The translations under genes were made by a program, and so were the position numbers. A stretch of 64,000 nucleotides of DNA from Alphaproteobacteria bacterium (GTDB lineage: Bacteria > Pseudomonadota > Alphaproteobacteria > JAUHZC01), in assembly GCA_030425805.1 (NCBI GenBank), contig JAUHZC010000001.1, positions 1 to 64,000 of the forward strand. The letters run 5' to 3'. Under the pieces are notes generated by a model. It was not told where the DNA came from and made no database searches. It was given only the letters and a program-made list of their open reading frames with translations. This document shows positions 15,857-24,629 of this stretch, in pieces. How positions within the stretch are numbered: the first letter of the stretch is position 1; each line of letters begins with the position of its first letter.

Positions 15857-16759
15857 ATGAAAATTGGAATGCTTATTTCCGAGCAGGGGCTTTACTCTCA
15901 CCGCCGATTAAAGGAGGCTGCTGAGGCTCGGGGACACACACTAGACCTCATTAATATGACGGAGTGCTACGTCTGCATCAATGCTATCAATCCACAGATT
16001 TACTATCAAGGTAATAAGCCGATTAAGGATCTGGACGCAGTTATCCCTCGGATTGAGCATAACATTACATTCTTTGGGACAGCAATTTTGCGTCAATTTG
16101 AAATGCTTGGTGTTTACCCGCTGAATAACTCTCTTGCTGTCATTCGAGCCCGGGATAAACTGCGCTCCTTGCAGATTCTGGCAAAGCACAATATCCCTTT
16201 GCCGATGACAGGGCTGGCTCATTCTCCAAAAGATACACAAAACCTGATTGATCTTGTTGGAGGTGCGCCTCTTGTTGTGAAACTTGTTGAAGGAACAGAA
16301 GGCGTTGGGGTTGTTTTGGCAGAGACAGGAAGTGCCGCAACCAGTGTGATTGGCGCATTTAAACAGCTTGATGCAAACATTCTTGTTCAAGAGTACATCA
16401 AGGAATCCAAAGGCCGTGATATTCGTTGCTTTGTTCTGGGTGGGAAAGTTGTCGGTGCGATGGAGCGAATTGCCAAAGGCGATGAGTTTCGGGCAAACTT
16501 CCATCTTGGGGCTGAGGTGCGTAAGATTAAAATCACGCCAGAAGAACGCTCCCTTGCTGTTCGGGCCACTAAGGCTATCGGTCTTGATGTGGCTGGTGTG
16601 GACCTTCTACGTTCTAACCATGGCCCCCTTGTTCTGGAGGTGAATGCCTCTCCGGGATTAGAGGGAATTGAAAAAGCAACAGGTCTTGATATTGCGGATA
16701 TGATGATTGCCCATATCGAGAAGAATGCAAAGCCCTATACAAACAAGAATACGGCTTAG
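15857..16759 (+). CDS. rimK: RimK-type glutamate ligase (ATP-grasp)
   Basis: In E. coli RimK adds glutamates to the C-terminus of ribosomal protein S6. The ATP-grasp fold is clear: [19 protein letters not shown] nucleotide loop, [20 protein letters not shown], and the metal-binding [18 protein letters not shown]. 300 residues, equal to E. coli RimK. Related ATP-grasp ligases act on other acceptors, so S6 is inferred. Divergently transcribed from the gamma-glutamyl hydrolase-like gene. Confidence 0.93.
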   Translation: MKIGMLISEQGLYSHRRLKEAAEARGHTLDLINMTECYVCINAINPQIYYQGNKPIKDLDAVIPRIEHNITFFGTAILRQFEMLGVYPLNNSLAVIRARDKLRSLQILAKHNIPLPMTGLAHSPKDTQNLIDLVGGAPLVVKLVEGTEGVGVVLAETGSAATSVIGAFKQLDANILVQEYIKESKGRDIRCFVLGGKVVGAMERIAKGDEFRANFHLGAEVRKIKITPEERSLAVRATKAIGLDVAGVDLLRSNHGPLVLEVNASPGLEGIEKATGLDIADMMIAHIEKNAKPYTNKNTA

Positions 16760-16765
16760 GCAAAA

Positions 16766-17281
16766 CTACGGGAGATAGAGGGATGAAATGGTGGCTGTTG
16801 GGCTAAGGCCCTCTAATACAAGCTTAGCAAGTAATCCCTGGAGTTTATCCATCTGCAAGGGGGCTGACTCGGGAGTTTTTGGAGGGGGCGGAAAAACACC
16901 ATGAACGTTCCAATAATTGGTGAAAAACACGTGCCCGCTGGGTACTAAGGTGGAAGTCAAAACTTTCTCACCAAAGAGATCAACCATAGCTCCAGTTCCT
17001 CTTTCTTCATTTGTAAAGATGAGCCTCATTTGGTAGAAGGTTCGCCCACCGATAAGTGTGAAGTGAAGCTGAGCTTCCACAACATCATGGGGCTCCGAGA
17101 GCGTTACAAAAGGACAATGCATGTGTGCATATTGTGCCGCAATAAGAGCATCCCGAAAATCAGAAACTGTTGCTGCAAAAGGTTGAGGTAAAGGCATTCC
17201 AGCAACTAAGGGAGGAACAGCACTATGACCATAGCTCAGGGGGAGAAAGCCAAAAACGAGGAGGGTGATAAGTTTAATCAT
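16766..17281 (-). CDS. Small secreted hypothetical protein
   Basis: 171 residues with a signal peptide (MIKLITLLVFGFLPLSYGHS). The mature part has a beta-rich core (AQLHFTLIGGRTFYQMRLIF) and a C-terminal helix. No known domain. It lies 7 bases downstream of the next secreted gene (17289-17948), so the two are probably one operon. The function is unknown; an envelope or host-contact role is inference from export alone. Confidence 0.7.
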   Translation of the reverse strand: MIKLITLLVFGFLPLSYGHSAVPPLVAGMPLPQPFAATVSDFRDALIAAQYAHMHCPFVTLSEPHDVVEAQLHFTLIGGRTFYQMRLIFTNEERGTGAMVDLFGEKVLTSTLVPSGHVFFTNYWNVHGVFPPPPKTPESAPLQMDKLQGLLAKLVLEGLSPTATISSLYLP

Positions 17282-17288
17282 GGCTTTA

Positions 17289-17948
17289 CTACTGGAGCAG
17301 TAAGCGATGAGCAGCTTCCTCTGGCGTCATGGAAATGAGTCTTCTGAGGTGTTTCTCTTCTGTGCTAACGACACATCCTCTTCCAAGGAAGAAATCAATC
17401 ATGCTGGAGGTTACACTCCGGTAAAATCCGGGGAAGTCATGGAGTGTTCTTCCAACATCTAAATCTCCAGGTTGTGGGGGGATCGTAAAGACAGCAAAGC
17501 ATGGAACAGCCGTATATCCTTTTCTTGATCGGAATAAGGAAATGCGTGCAACAAATCCCACAAATGGAGGGAAGCGTTCCCCTGTGCACAATGTTGCAAA
17601 TTTTACATCTCCAACTTCTTCAAAATAATGCCCTGCATAGGCTGCAAGGCATGCCCGAAGGAGGCGTTGGCGGTCTGTTTGTGGGCGAATGAAAGTATCT
17701 ATTGTAACAACAGGAGCAGGGCTTTGCGGTTGTACAAGACCGATGCCAACTTGTTCGGGTTTGGTAGTAGGGTCAAAAAGATCTGCTGGTCTTAACGGAG
17801 CTTTTCCTGGCGCAGAAGAGGTTTCTGGCTCTCCTCCAAAAGGTACAGCCCGTTGACCTGGATCGCCTAGTGTAGCCCCTTCAGCTATGGAAGGAGCACA
17901 AAGAATGACGAGCGTGAGAATCTTGATAAACTTCATAACAAAAACCAT
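17289..17948 (-). CDS. Small secreted hypothetical protein
   Basis: 219 residues with a signal peptide ending near PSIAEGA. A Pro-rich stretch is followed by a domain with several Cys residues (ACLAAYAGH, ATLCTGERFPP, VPCFAVFTIPP, GRGCVV) that could form disulfides after export. The ATG at 17936 is an alternative start that trims four residues. First gene of a probable two-gene operon with 16766-17281. Confidence 0.7.
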   Translation of the reverse strand: MVFVMKFIKILTLVILCAPSIAEGATLGDPGQRAVPFGGEPETSSAPGKAPLRPADLFDPTTKPEQVGIGLVQPQSPAPVVTIDTFIRPQTDRQRLLRACLAAYAGHYFEEVGDVKFATLCTGERFPPFVGFVARISLFRSRKGYTAVPCFAVFTIPPQPGDLDVGRTLHDFPGFYRSVTSSMIDFFLGRGCVVSTEEKHLRRLISMTPEEAAHRLLLQ

Positions 17949-18003
17949 AATTTCTTTTAAGTGTATGATTCTCTATTTTTCATAACAAGTTCTTTTTTAA
18001 TAA

Positions 18004-18031
18004 AAAAACGCCCCCGATTGGAGGCGTTTTG
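18004..18031 (-). terminator. Terminator of the secreted gene at 18042
   Basis: AAAACGCC and GGCGTTTT form the stem, with a T run on the minus strand, 11 bases beyond the stop codon. Confidence 0.8.
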
Positions 18032-18041
18032 GGGGTTGTTT

Positions 18042-18488
18042 TTATTCAAACCTTAGGATTTCTTCTTTTAAAGCTTCAGGCAGTGTTCCTAGTGTGCGTG
18101 TTACCTTAGATAAAAGTTCTGCTGTGGTTTTTCCTGAGAATGTATATACAGTGTAAAGCCATTGAGATGTACTAGGGCCCGGATAAAAGAGTTTATCCTT
18201 AAGGTAGGTAACATGAAGAATGTCTTCTGTTTGGGAGAGCTCCCAGGCAGGCTGGGTCAGGCTTGCTCCTCTTTCACGGACAAGGCGGAGAGCGGCTTGG
18301 GCGATGGGATCTTCTGCGAGTTTCTTAGCTCCTGCGCTACCTTTTACAACTGTGCCTCCAATCCAGCTTTGTTCTGGAGAAGGATGGTTGATAACTGAAA
18401 TATAGAAGTTGTCATGAGGTGTTTCGCGTCCAGAAGTTGCGGCAAAAGAAGTGTAAGCATATAAGATAAAAATAAAAAATACATTCAA
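18042..18488 (-). CDS. Small secreted hypothetical protein
   Basis: 148 residues from a TTG start at 18488; no ATG is available in frame. The N-terminus (FFIFILYAYTSFAA) looks like a signal peptide. The mature part has a beta region ending in KDKLFYPGPSTSQWLYTVYT and a C-terminal helix. It ends in its own terminator and shares its general layout with the two secreted genes that lie downstream of it on the same strand. Confidence 0.65.
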   Translation of the reverse strand: MNVFFIFILYAYTSFAATSGRETPHDNFYISVINHPSPEQSWIGGTVVKGSAGAKKLAEDPIAQAALRLVRERGASLTQPAWELSQTEDILHVTYLKDKLFYPGPSTSQWLYTVYTFSGKTTAELLSKVTRTLGTLPEALKEEILRFE

Positions 18489-18561
18489 TGAATAAATCCA
18501 TAAATAAATTTATTTTTATTCTGCGATGTAAATTATGCAAAGTAAAGAGGGAATCTAAACT

Positions 18562-18740
18562 CTGTAGATCGCCACGCCCTTCGGGCTCGCGATGACAGTG
18601 GTGAGGAAGGGCTCGCGATGACTGTGGGGAAGAGGAAACCCCAGGCCCCCTCGAAACCCCGGACTTGATCCGGGGTCCAGGGCTAAACTCTGAATAAGAG
18701 TACGAGCTTTCGTTCTCTCCTCTAAATAAAAACAATAAAA
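18562..18740. repeat. Composite dispersed repeat block, shorter copy
   Basis: Contains GATCGCCACGCCC...GCTCGCGATGACAGTG, a second GCTCGCGATGACTGTG copy, CCCCGGACTTGATCCGGGG, and a decayed form of the AAGAGC hairpin, in the same order as at 14580-14760. Confidence 0.8.
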
Positions 18741-18750
18741 TTTACTGTCA

Positions 18751-18777
18751 TTAAATTTGATATTAATTCAAATTTAA
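18751..18777. promoter_or_regulatory. Candidate MarR operator (perfect inverted repeat)
   Basis: TTAAATTTGA and TCAAATTTAA are perfect 10-base arms separated by TATTAAT. The right arm overlaps the -35 box of the marR-type gene, the usual layout for autorepression by a MarR dimer. Confidence 0.6.
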
Positions 18778-18795
18778 CTTGTAAATGTTTATAAT
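18767..18795 (+). promoter_or_regulatory. Promoter of the MarR-type regulator
   Basis: TTCAAA at 18767-18772 and a consensus TATAAT at 18790-18795 with a 17-base spacer. Confidence 0.65.
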
Positions 18796-18826
18796 TAAGA
18801 GTAAATAAATTTAAACACATGAAATA

Positions 18827-19297
18827 TTGGGTGTTCCTGTGAAGAACTTATATTTTGACGCTATTATGCAAGTTGAACGCCTTCATCGGCTTTTTCTGGA
18901 GGTCATCAAGAAAGAACTTGATGCACAGGGGATTCGTGAGGTGAATAACGTACAGTGCTTCATGCTCTATAATATTGGCAGGAATCGCCTAACCGTGGGT
19001 GAAATCTCAAATAGGGGGTATTACCTTGGGTCAAATGTGACTTATAATCTGAAGAAGATGGTAGACCTTGGTTATATTCTCCAAGAAGCATCTCCTCATG
19101 ATAAACGATCTTCACATGTGAAGCTTTCCGAAAAGGGATTGGCCCTCTTTGAGAAATTTGAGCAAATCCTCGGGAATCACTCTCAGAACTTGCCGGCAAA
19201 TGGTCTTCAAGAAAGCCACTTGCGAGAGCTTAATAATAATCTCCGGAAGCTTGAAAGCTTCTGGTCTTTCGTTCTCAATCACAATATCCGGTTTTAG
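18827..19297 (+). CDS. MarR-family transcriptional regulator
   Basis: 156 residues. N-terminal dimerisation helix; winged helix-turn-helix at about residues 40-105 (LTVGEISNRGYYLGSNVTYN, then LKKMVDLGYILQ); wing with SPHDKRSSHVKLSEKG, the typical MarR D-x-R-S motif; and a C-terminal helix. It probably represses its own promoter through the inverted repeat at 18751. TTG start at 18827; GTG at 18839 is an alternative. No ligand or target genes can be read from the sequence. The neighbouring pgm gene is convergent. Confidence 0.85.
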   Translation: MGVPVKNLYFDAIMQVERLHRLFLEVIKKELDAQGIREVNNVQCFMLYNIGRNRLTVGEISNRGYYLGSNVTYNLKKMVDLGYILQEASPHDKRSSHVKLSEKGLALFEKFEQILGNHSQNLPANGLQESHLRELNNNLRKLESFWSFVLNHNIRF

Positions 19298-19299
19298 GG

Positions 19300-20700
19300 C
19301 TACAGAATCCCGTCTGTAGGGACTTGGCATTTGCTTAGCTGTGCCTTTAGATCATCTTTAAGACGATTGAGATGAGCTTCAGAACTGGCCTCCACACGGG
19401 CAATCAGAGCATTTTGCGTATTTGAAGCTCGAAGGAGCCACCAACCTTCGGGATCTATAAGACGAATACCATCAATATCGATGTACTTATCATGGGTTAG
19501 GCTTACCCGACGACGAATCTCTTCTACAATTTTGAACTTCTTATCATCGGGGCACTCAAACCGAATTTCAGGGGTATTGGTCACAGGGGGCATTTTAGCA
19601 AGCCATTGAGAAAGAGATTCATCACGTAGGCTCAAAGGACCAATGATCCTCAGTGCTGCATAGAGAGCATCATCAAACCCACTGTAGCGATCGGCAAAGA
19701 AAACATGGCCGCTCATTTCTCCTGCAAGGGGAGCTTTAGTCTCAATCATTTTTGATTTTATCAAGGAATGCCCTGTTTTCCACATCACAGGCTGTGCACC
19801 AAGATTCTCAAGTTCATTGAATAAAACTTGGCTGGCTTTAATGTCTGAGATGATGTGGCAGCCTGGATGGGCCTTTGCGACCTCTTCTGCATAAAAAAGA
19901 AGAAGTTGATCGCCCCATAAAAGCTGGCCTGTGTTATCCACAACACCAATGCGATCCCCATCTCCATCAAAACCAATTCCAAGATCACAGCCGTTTTTAA
20001 TAACAGTTTCACAAAGTTGTTGCATGTTTTTGGGAACTGTTGGATCAGGATGGTGATTCGGGAAGGTGCCGTCTACTTCGCTGTTAATCACAACATGCTC
20101 GCCAGGAAGCTGTTTTACAAGAGCTTCAACAATAGCACCAGTTGCTCCATTTCCAGAATCCCAGGCAACCTTAAGGGCACGTCCTTGGCTGTAATGTTGT
20201 GTAAAATCAGCAAGAAGATTTTCAATATAAGCTTTTTGGAGATCTTGGATTTTTTCTTCGAATCCCTCACCAACAGAGAAATTTCCAGAGCTTGCTAAAC
20301 GTCCAATTGCCTGAATATCATCAGACATCAAAGAACGCTTGTTCAGGGACATTTTAAAGCCATTAAAATCAGAGGGATTATGGGATCCCGTAATTGTTAC
20401 GGCTCCGTCTGCTTTCAGGTGCCGCTCTGCAAAATTGACCATAGGGGTCGGTGCTAAACCAATATTTAACACGTGTTGTCCGGTTGATGTTAGGCCTTCA
20501 GACATGGCTTGAGCTAACTTTGGAGAATGAAGCCTTCCGTCATAACCAAGAACAATCCTTCCTTGTCCTGTCATGCTGTTGAGAATTGTCCCTAAACATT
20601 GGCCCACCGCGTATGCATCTTTTTCAAAAAGTGTTTTATCCACAACTCCCCGGATATCATTCATTCTCAGAATTGTCGGGTCAAATTGGTGGGGTGTCAT
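19300..20700 (-). CDS. Phosphomannomutase/phosphoglucomutase
   Basis: Interconverts hexose 6- and 1-phosphates (glucose and/or mannose), supplying glucose 1-phosphate for GalU. The catalytic phosphoserine is S106 in TITGSHNPSDFNG, and the Mg loop is GFDGDGDRIG. The sugar-binding loop near the C-terminus reads GEMSGHVFF. 466 residues, typical of the AlgC/ManB group. Three bases after ugd, last gene of galU-ugd-pgm. Confidence 0.93.
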   Translation of the reverse strand: MTPHQFDPTILRMNDIRGVVDKTLFEKDAYAVGQCLGTILNSMTGQGRIVLGYDGRLHSPKLAQAMSEGLTSTGQHVLNIGLAPTPMVNFAERHLKADGAVTITGSHNPSDFNGFKMSLNKRSLMSDDIQAIGRLASSGNFSVGEGFEEKIQDLQKAYIENLLADFTQHYSQGRALKVAWDSGNGATGAIVEALVKQLPGEHVVINSEVDGTFPNHHPDPTVPKNMQQLCETVIKNGCDLGIGFDGDGDRIGVVDNTGQLLWGDQLLLFYAEEVAKAHPGCHIISDIKASQVLFNELENLGAQPVMWKTGHSLIKSKMIETKAPLAGEMSGHVFFADRYSGFDDALYAALRIIGPLSLRDESLSQWLAKMPPVTNTPEIRFECPDDKKFKIVEEIRRRVSLTHDKYIDIDGIRLIDPEGWWLLRASNTQNALIARVEASSEAHLNRLKDDLKAQLSKCQVPTDGIL

Positions 20701-20703
20701 GGG

Positions 20704-22071
20704 CTATCCTGCAAGCGTTAGGGGTTGTGAAGAGGTGATCTTCATTTTCTGGGAGCCAAGAGAATGATATTCAAACCCTTGTAGATTTTGGACCTCAGGG
20801 TCTAAAAGATTCCGGAAGTCAAAGAGAGAAGGGAAATCTGTCTTTTTCATTTTTCCGTGGATGGCCTGAAAGTCTAGTGCTTTAAATTCAGCCCATTCAG
20901 TAAGAATCGCAAGGCCAGAGGCATCTTTTCCAACTTCTGTAGGGTCCTCAACCCGGGTAAAATCTCCTTGGAGCTGGTCTTTATCTAGGTGAGCTTTGGG
21001 GTCATAGGCTTTGAGCTTGACTCCTTGGTCAAGGAGTTGCTGGCAAATCTCAACAGCTGGACTTTCTCGTGTATCATCTGTATTGGCTTTGAAAGACAAA
21101 CCAAGAACACCTAATGTCTCGCCAGGCTTGATCTTCGTAAGAATGCGTCTCGCCATTTCGGATTTGCGCTCAGCATTGCTGCGGATGACTTGCTCAACAA
21201 TTGTAAGGTCAACGCCATAGCTTTTTCCTGTGAGGTTCAAAGCAAGTGTATCCTTTGGGAAGCAAGAGCCTCCATATCCAGGCCCTGTATTCAAGAATGA
21301 ACGTCCAATGCGTTGATCCATGCCCATTCCTTTGGCAACTTCGCGAATATTAGCTCCTGTGGCCTCACACAAATTAGCAATCTCATTGATAAACATGATT
21401 TTTGCTGCCAAAAAGGCATTGGCGCCGTACTTGATCAATTCAGCTGTTTCAAGAGTTGTACGCAACCGGGGGACACCTTCATCGCAAAGAGGGTCATACA
21501 AGCGCGTCAAAAGCTCCCGAGCTTGTGGAGAATCTGTCCCAATGATAACCCGTTCTGGGTTCATAAAGTCATAAACGGCAGATCCTTCACGAAGGAATTC
21601 GGGGTTTGAAGCGACATCAAAGTTTTGACAGGTCGCTTTTGCGATAATGTCTTTAACTTTTTTGTTTGTTCCTACGGGAACAGTAGATTTTGTCACGACG
21701 ACAGTGTAACCATCTAATGCATTGCCGATTTCCTCAGCAGCTTTGAAGACATAACTCAGATCAGCTTCCCCAGATTCTGGTGAAGTTGGGGTTCCGACAG
21801 CAATAAAAACAACATCTGCCTGTGAGACGGCTTCATCAAGGTTAGTTGTAAATTGAATTTGCTGTCTTTCTTTGTTTTTAATTAAAAGCTCTGAAAGACC
21901 TGGCTCGTAAATAGGAATGTTACCTTTAAGAAGGGTATCAATTTTTCCTTGGTTTTTATCGACACAAACAACATTAGCACCAATTTCTGCGAAGCACACA
22001 CCAGAAACAAGGCCAACATAACCTGTTCCAATCATTGCAATCTTTAGAGGGTGTCCATCGGATCTTGTCAT
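20704..22071 (-). CDS. ugd: UDP-glucose 6-dehydrogenase
   Basis: Oxidises UDP-glucose to UDP-glucuronate with two NAD. Rossmann motif IGTGYVGL at 14-21, catalytic C270 in GPGYGGSCFPKDT, and the conserved FKANTDDTRESPA near the C-terminus. 455 residues. Its ATG overlaps the galU stop by one base (TAATG). The product feeds the aminoarabinose genes at 26.4-31.7 kb. Confidence 0.96.
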   Translation of the reverse strand: MTRSDGHPLKIAMIGTGYVGLVSGVCFAEIGANVVCVDKNQGKIDTLLKGNIPIYEPGLSELLIKNKERQQIQFTTNLDEAVSQADVVFIAVGTPTSPESGEADLSYVFKAAEEIGNALDGYTVVVTKSTVPVGTNKKVKDIIAKATCQNFDVASNPEFLREGSAVYDFMNPERVIIGTDSPQARELLTRLYDPLCDEGVPRLRTTLETAELIKYGANAFLAAKIMFINEIANLCEATGANIREVAKGMGMDQRIGRSFLNTGPGYGGSCFPKDTLALNLTGKSYGVDLTIVEQVIRSNAERKSEMARRILTKIKPGETLGVLGLSFKANTDDTRESPAVEICQQLLDQGVKLKAYDPKAHLDKDQLQGDFTRVEDPTEVGKDASGLAILTEWAEFKALDFQAIHGKMKKTDFPSLFDFRNLLDPEVQNLQGFEYHSLGSQKMKITSSQPLTLAG

Positions 22072-22940
22072 TATGCAGCCTTCTCTTCTTCTGCTTTTTT
22101 TCTCAGGGCAAAAGCAGCATTATTTGCCTGTAGCCAACCCTCATGATTCCCACAATCATAGCGGTCCCCAACATAGCGATAACCACAAAAACCATTCTCA
22201 GGAATGAGTTTAGCCATGGCATCCGTTAATTGAATCTCACCACCTGCTCCGGTCTTTCCTTTAAGAAGTTCATCCATAATTTGGGGTGGGAGAATATAAC
22301 GCCCGACGATTGCTTCACAGGAGGGAGCGAGTTCGGGCTTTGGTTTTTCAACAAGGCCTTTAGCCGCAATGAGTTGTCCTTCTGTTGAGCCTGCGGGATC
22401 AAGAATACCATAAGAAGAAGTTGCTTCTTGTGGAACCGTCATCACAGCTGCCATGCAGGGTGATTTTGCGTAGTCATAGGCTTCAATCATTTGTGCAAGA
22501 GCGCCTGGGCCATTTTTGTTGAGAATAAAGTCATCAGGGAGCATAACGGCAAAGGGCTCATTATTAACCCAGGGAGCTGCACAAGCGATGGCATGGCCCA
22601 AACCAAGGGGCTCAGGCTGGCGGACATAAATCATTTGTCCTGATTCAAGAGACACTTCGCGGACTTTTTTGGCATAGTCTCGCTTGTTTTTTTCAGTAAG
22701 TTCACGCTCTAGGCTGATATCCCGATCAAAGAAATCTTCAATTGCGACTTTTCCACGACCTGTGACAAAGATAAACCGCTCAATTCCGGCTTCTCGAGCT
22801 TCTTGGACACAGTAATGAATCAAGGGTTGATCAAGTATAGGTAGCATCTCTTTGGGAACGGACTTCGTAATCGGCAGAAAGCGGGTTCCACTTCCTCCGA
22901 CAGGAAAGACAACAGTTTTAATTTGAGATGCCTGAGTCAT
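22071..22940 (-). CDS. galU: UTP-glucose-1-phosphate uridylyltransferase
   Basis: Makes UDP-glucose from UTP and glucose 1-phosphate. The nucleotidyltransferase signature FPVGGSGTRFLPITKSVPKE is present (a Gly replaces the more common Ala in VAG). QPEPLGLGHAIACA and VEKPKPE are also diagnostic. 289 residues. First gene of the galU-ugd-pgm operon. Confidence 0.96.
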   Translation of the reverse strand: MTQASQIKTVVFPVGGSGTRFLPITKSVPKEMLPILDQPLIHYCVQEAREAGIERFIFVTGRGKVAIEDFFDRDISLERELTEKNKRDYAKKVREVSLESGQMIYVRQPEPLGLGHAIACAAPWVNNEPFAVMLPDDFILNKNGPGALAQMIEAYDYAKSPCMAAVMTVPQEATSSYGILDPAGSTEGQLIAAKGLVEKPKPELAPSCEAIVGRYILPPQIMDELLKGKTGAGGEIQLTDAMAKLIPENGFCGYRYVGDRYDCGNHEGWLQANNAAFALRKKAEEEKAA

Positions 22941-23071
22941 AGCGCAAACAAAATAATTTCCCCCACAGTTCTACACCATTTAGAGCCAAATGGGAAGTTT
23001 TCTGTTTTTTATGAAAAACGAGAAGGAAGGCTCGATTTTTCTGGTGAGCTATGTTTCTATAGAAGAAAAGA

Positions 23072-23890
23072 ATGAAAGTAGGGATGCTGATGAAAAGCTT
23101 TAGGTTTCTATTTATTGCAGTTGTATTCATGTTACCGATACAGGGGTGGAGTGTACGCCAAGCTGTTGAATACAAAGGGAGTGAGGTCATCCCCCCTCTA
23201 GCTTGTATGAAAAAGGGGCGGTTGGGGCGCTGTGTTTCCTACATTAACCCAAAGGCAACGTTTTGGGATGTGATGAACAACCCTGCTTTAGATCAACATC
23301 CAAAGCTTGCAAAAGCTTTCCTAACATTGCGTATGGTCCTTGAATCTTTGACTTTTGCTTATCCTCTTCCTGAGAAGGGGCTATATAGCCCTTCTCATGG
23401 AATTAGTGTCATGTGGGATTATATTCAGCCCCCTGAAATCGCTGAAATGACCTATGTGCATCAATATATTGATAAAAAAGGAGATTTGAAGTTGGGGCTT
23501 TTCGTGACTTCGGAAAAGCGTAAACGCCCTGGGGCAAGTTTTGTTGAGGACTATGGCTTGGTTGGGCATATTGAAAAATATTATGCACCAACTGTAGATC
23601 TTACAGGGAGGGTGGTGAGTATCCCTTTGAAAGAGATTAAGGACACCTGGGGAGAAAGACTCAGGAAGAATCTTCCGCGCCTCATCAGCAATGGGTGGAA
23701 AGTTCCCCACCTTATTTTACTGAGCCTTAAAAATAAAGAAGGGATGAGCCTCCGGGGGAATGGGTTTTCAAAGGATCAGATTTCTCTACTAATTTCAGTA
23801 GGTGTTGATCGACTTGCTGAGGCAGATTGGAATAAAGCTGTTTTTGTAGACGTCTTATTTTCAGGGAATGAGTTTCCTCTAGAAAGGTAG
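23072..23890 (+). CDS. Secreted hypothetical protein
   Basis: 272 residues with a signal peptide (FRFLFIAVVFMLPIQGWS). The mature protein is mixed alpha/beta with no domain I recognise. The ATG at 23090 may be the true start: a TATAGA -10-like box lies at 23058 and AGGG precedes 23090. Convergent with the J-domain gene, 4 bases apart. Confidence 0.7.
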   Translation: MKVGMLMKSFRFLFIAVVFMLPIQGWSVRQAVEYKGSEVIPPLACMKKGRLGRCVSYINPKATFWDVMNNPALDQHPKLAKAFLTLRMVLESLTFAYPLPEKGLYSPSHGISVMWDYIQPPEIAEMTYVHQYIDKKGDLKLGLFVTSEKRKRPGASFVEDYGLVGHIEKYYAPTVDLTGRVVSIPLKEIKDTWGERLRKNLPRLISNGWKVPHLILLSLKNKEGMSLRGNGFSKDQISLLISVGVDRLAEADWNKAVFVDVLFSGNEFPLER

Positions 23891-23894
23891 GGGG

Positions 23895-24458
23895 TTATCC
23901 AACTTCTTTTAAGAGGCTATAGGCCTTATTAATTTCCTTTAGTCGCTCGTCTGCTTTAGGGTCATCAGGGTGATGGTCCGGGTGATGCCTCTTCACAAGC
24001 TCAAGGTATGTTGTCCGGATGGTGTTTGAATCTGTCACCTTTTCTAGCCCTAGGACTTGAAGGGCCTCCCGTTGATCTGCAGACAAGATGATTTCTTCCT
24101 CAGCAGCTTCATGATTTTTGGGTTTGGGATGGAAAAAACCAAAGGGATCTTTAATATTGTGAAAGACAAAAGGCTTTGATTTGTTTTGATCAAGGCTACC
24201 AAACTGCCAAGTCGGGCGACGCCAGGTGTAATCAAGGCTGCGATCTGATTCGATTTGATTTTCGTTCATGCCTGCGTAATAGTCCCACGCCCGGTTGTAT
24301 TCCCGAATATGCGCCTCACAGAAATAATAATATTCTCGGAGTTCCCTATTTTTAGGGGCCTTATGATGGCCCTCTGCTGCACACCCCGGGTAATCACAGG
24401 AACGCACTTCCTGCTGGGAATAAAACTGATCGAGAATCTTTTTGTGCCGTTTCATCAA
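23895..24458 (-). CDS. J-domain protein with an N-terminal Cys/His region
   Basis: 187 residues. The C-terminal J domain (about 130-187) carries the HPD motif in KRHHPDHHPDD and would stimulate a DnaK-type ATPase. The N-terminal half has CDYPGCAAEGHHKAP and YYYFCEAHIREYN, a Cys/His pattern that could bind zinc, a layout I know from alphaproteobacterial J-domain proteins of unknown client. No Gly/Phe region or DnaJ zinc repeats, so it is not the general DnaJ. Confidence 0.85.
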   Translation of the reverse strand: MMKRHKKILDQFYSQQEVRSCDYPGCAAEGHHKAPKNRELREYYYFCEAHIREYNRAWDYYAGMNENQIESDRSLDYTWRRPTWQFGSLDQNKSKPFVFHNIKDPFGFFHPKPKNHEAAEEEIILSADQREALQVLGLEKVTDSNTIRTTYLELVKRHHPDHHPDDPKADERLKEINKAYSLLKEVG

Positions 24459-24599
24459 AACCCTGAGTTCTACACCTTTATTATAGCATATGAAATGGTT
24501 TTAAAAGCCCTAAAGGGAGGGCATAAAGACCTCCTCATTGCTTACCTTCTGTGCTCTTGAAAAGAAGCCCTAATTTACGTTTTGTTTGTAATTCTAGAA

Positions 24600-24605
24600 T
24601 ACAAT
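24600..24605 (+). promoter_or_regulatory. Candidate -10 box of the PLD-like gene
   Basis: TACAAT about 25 bases before the ATG at 24630; a weak TTACGT -35 lies 19 bases upstream of it. It favours 24630 over the in-frame TTG at 24582. Confidence 0.35.
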
Positions 24606-24629
24606 AAAAGTGAATTTTTGGGTTTTTTA

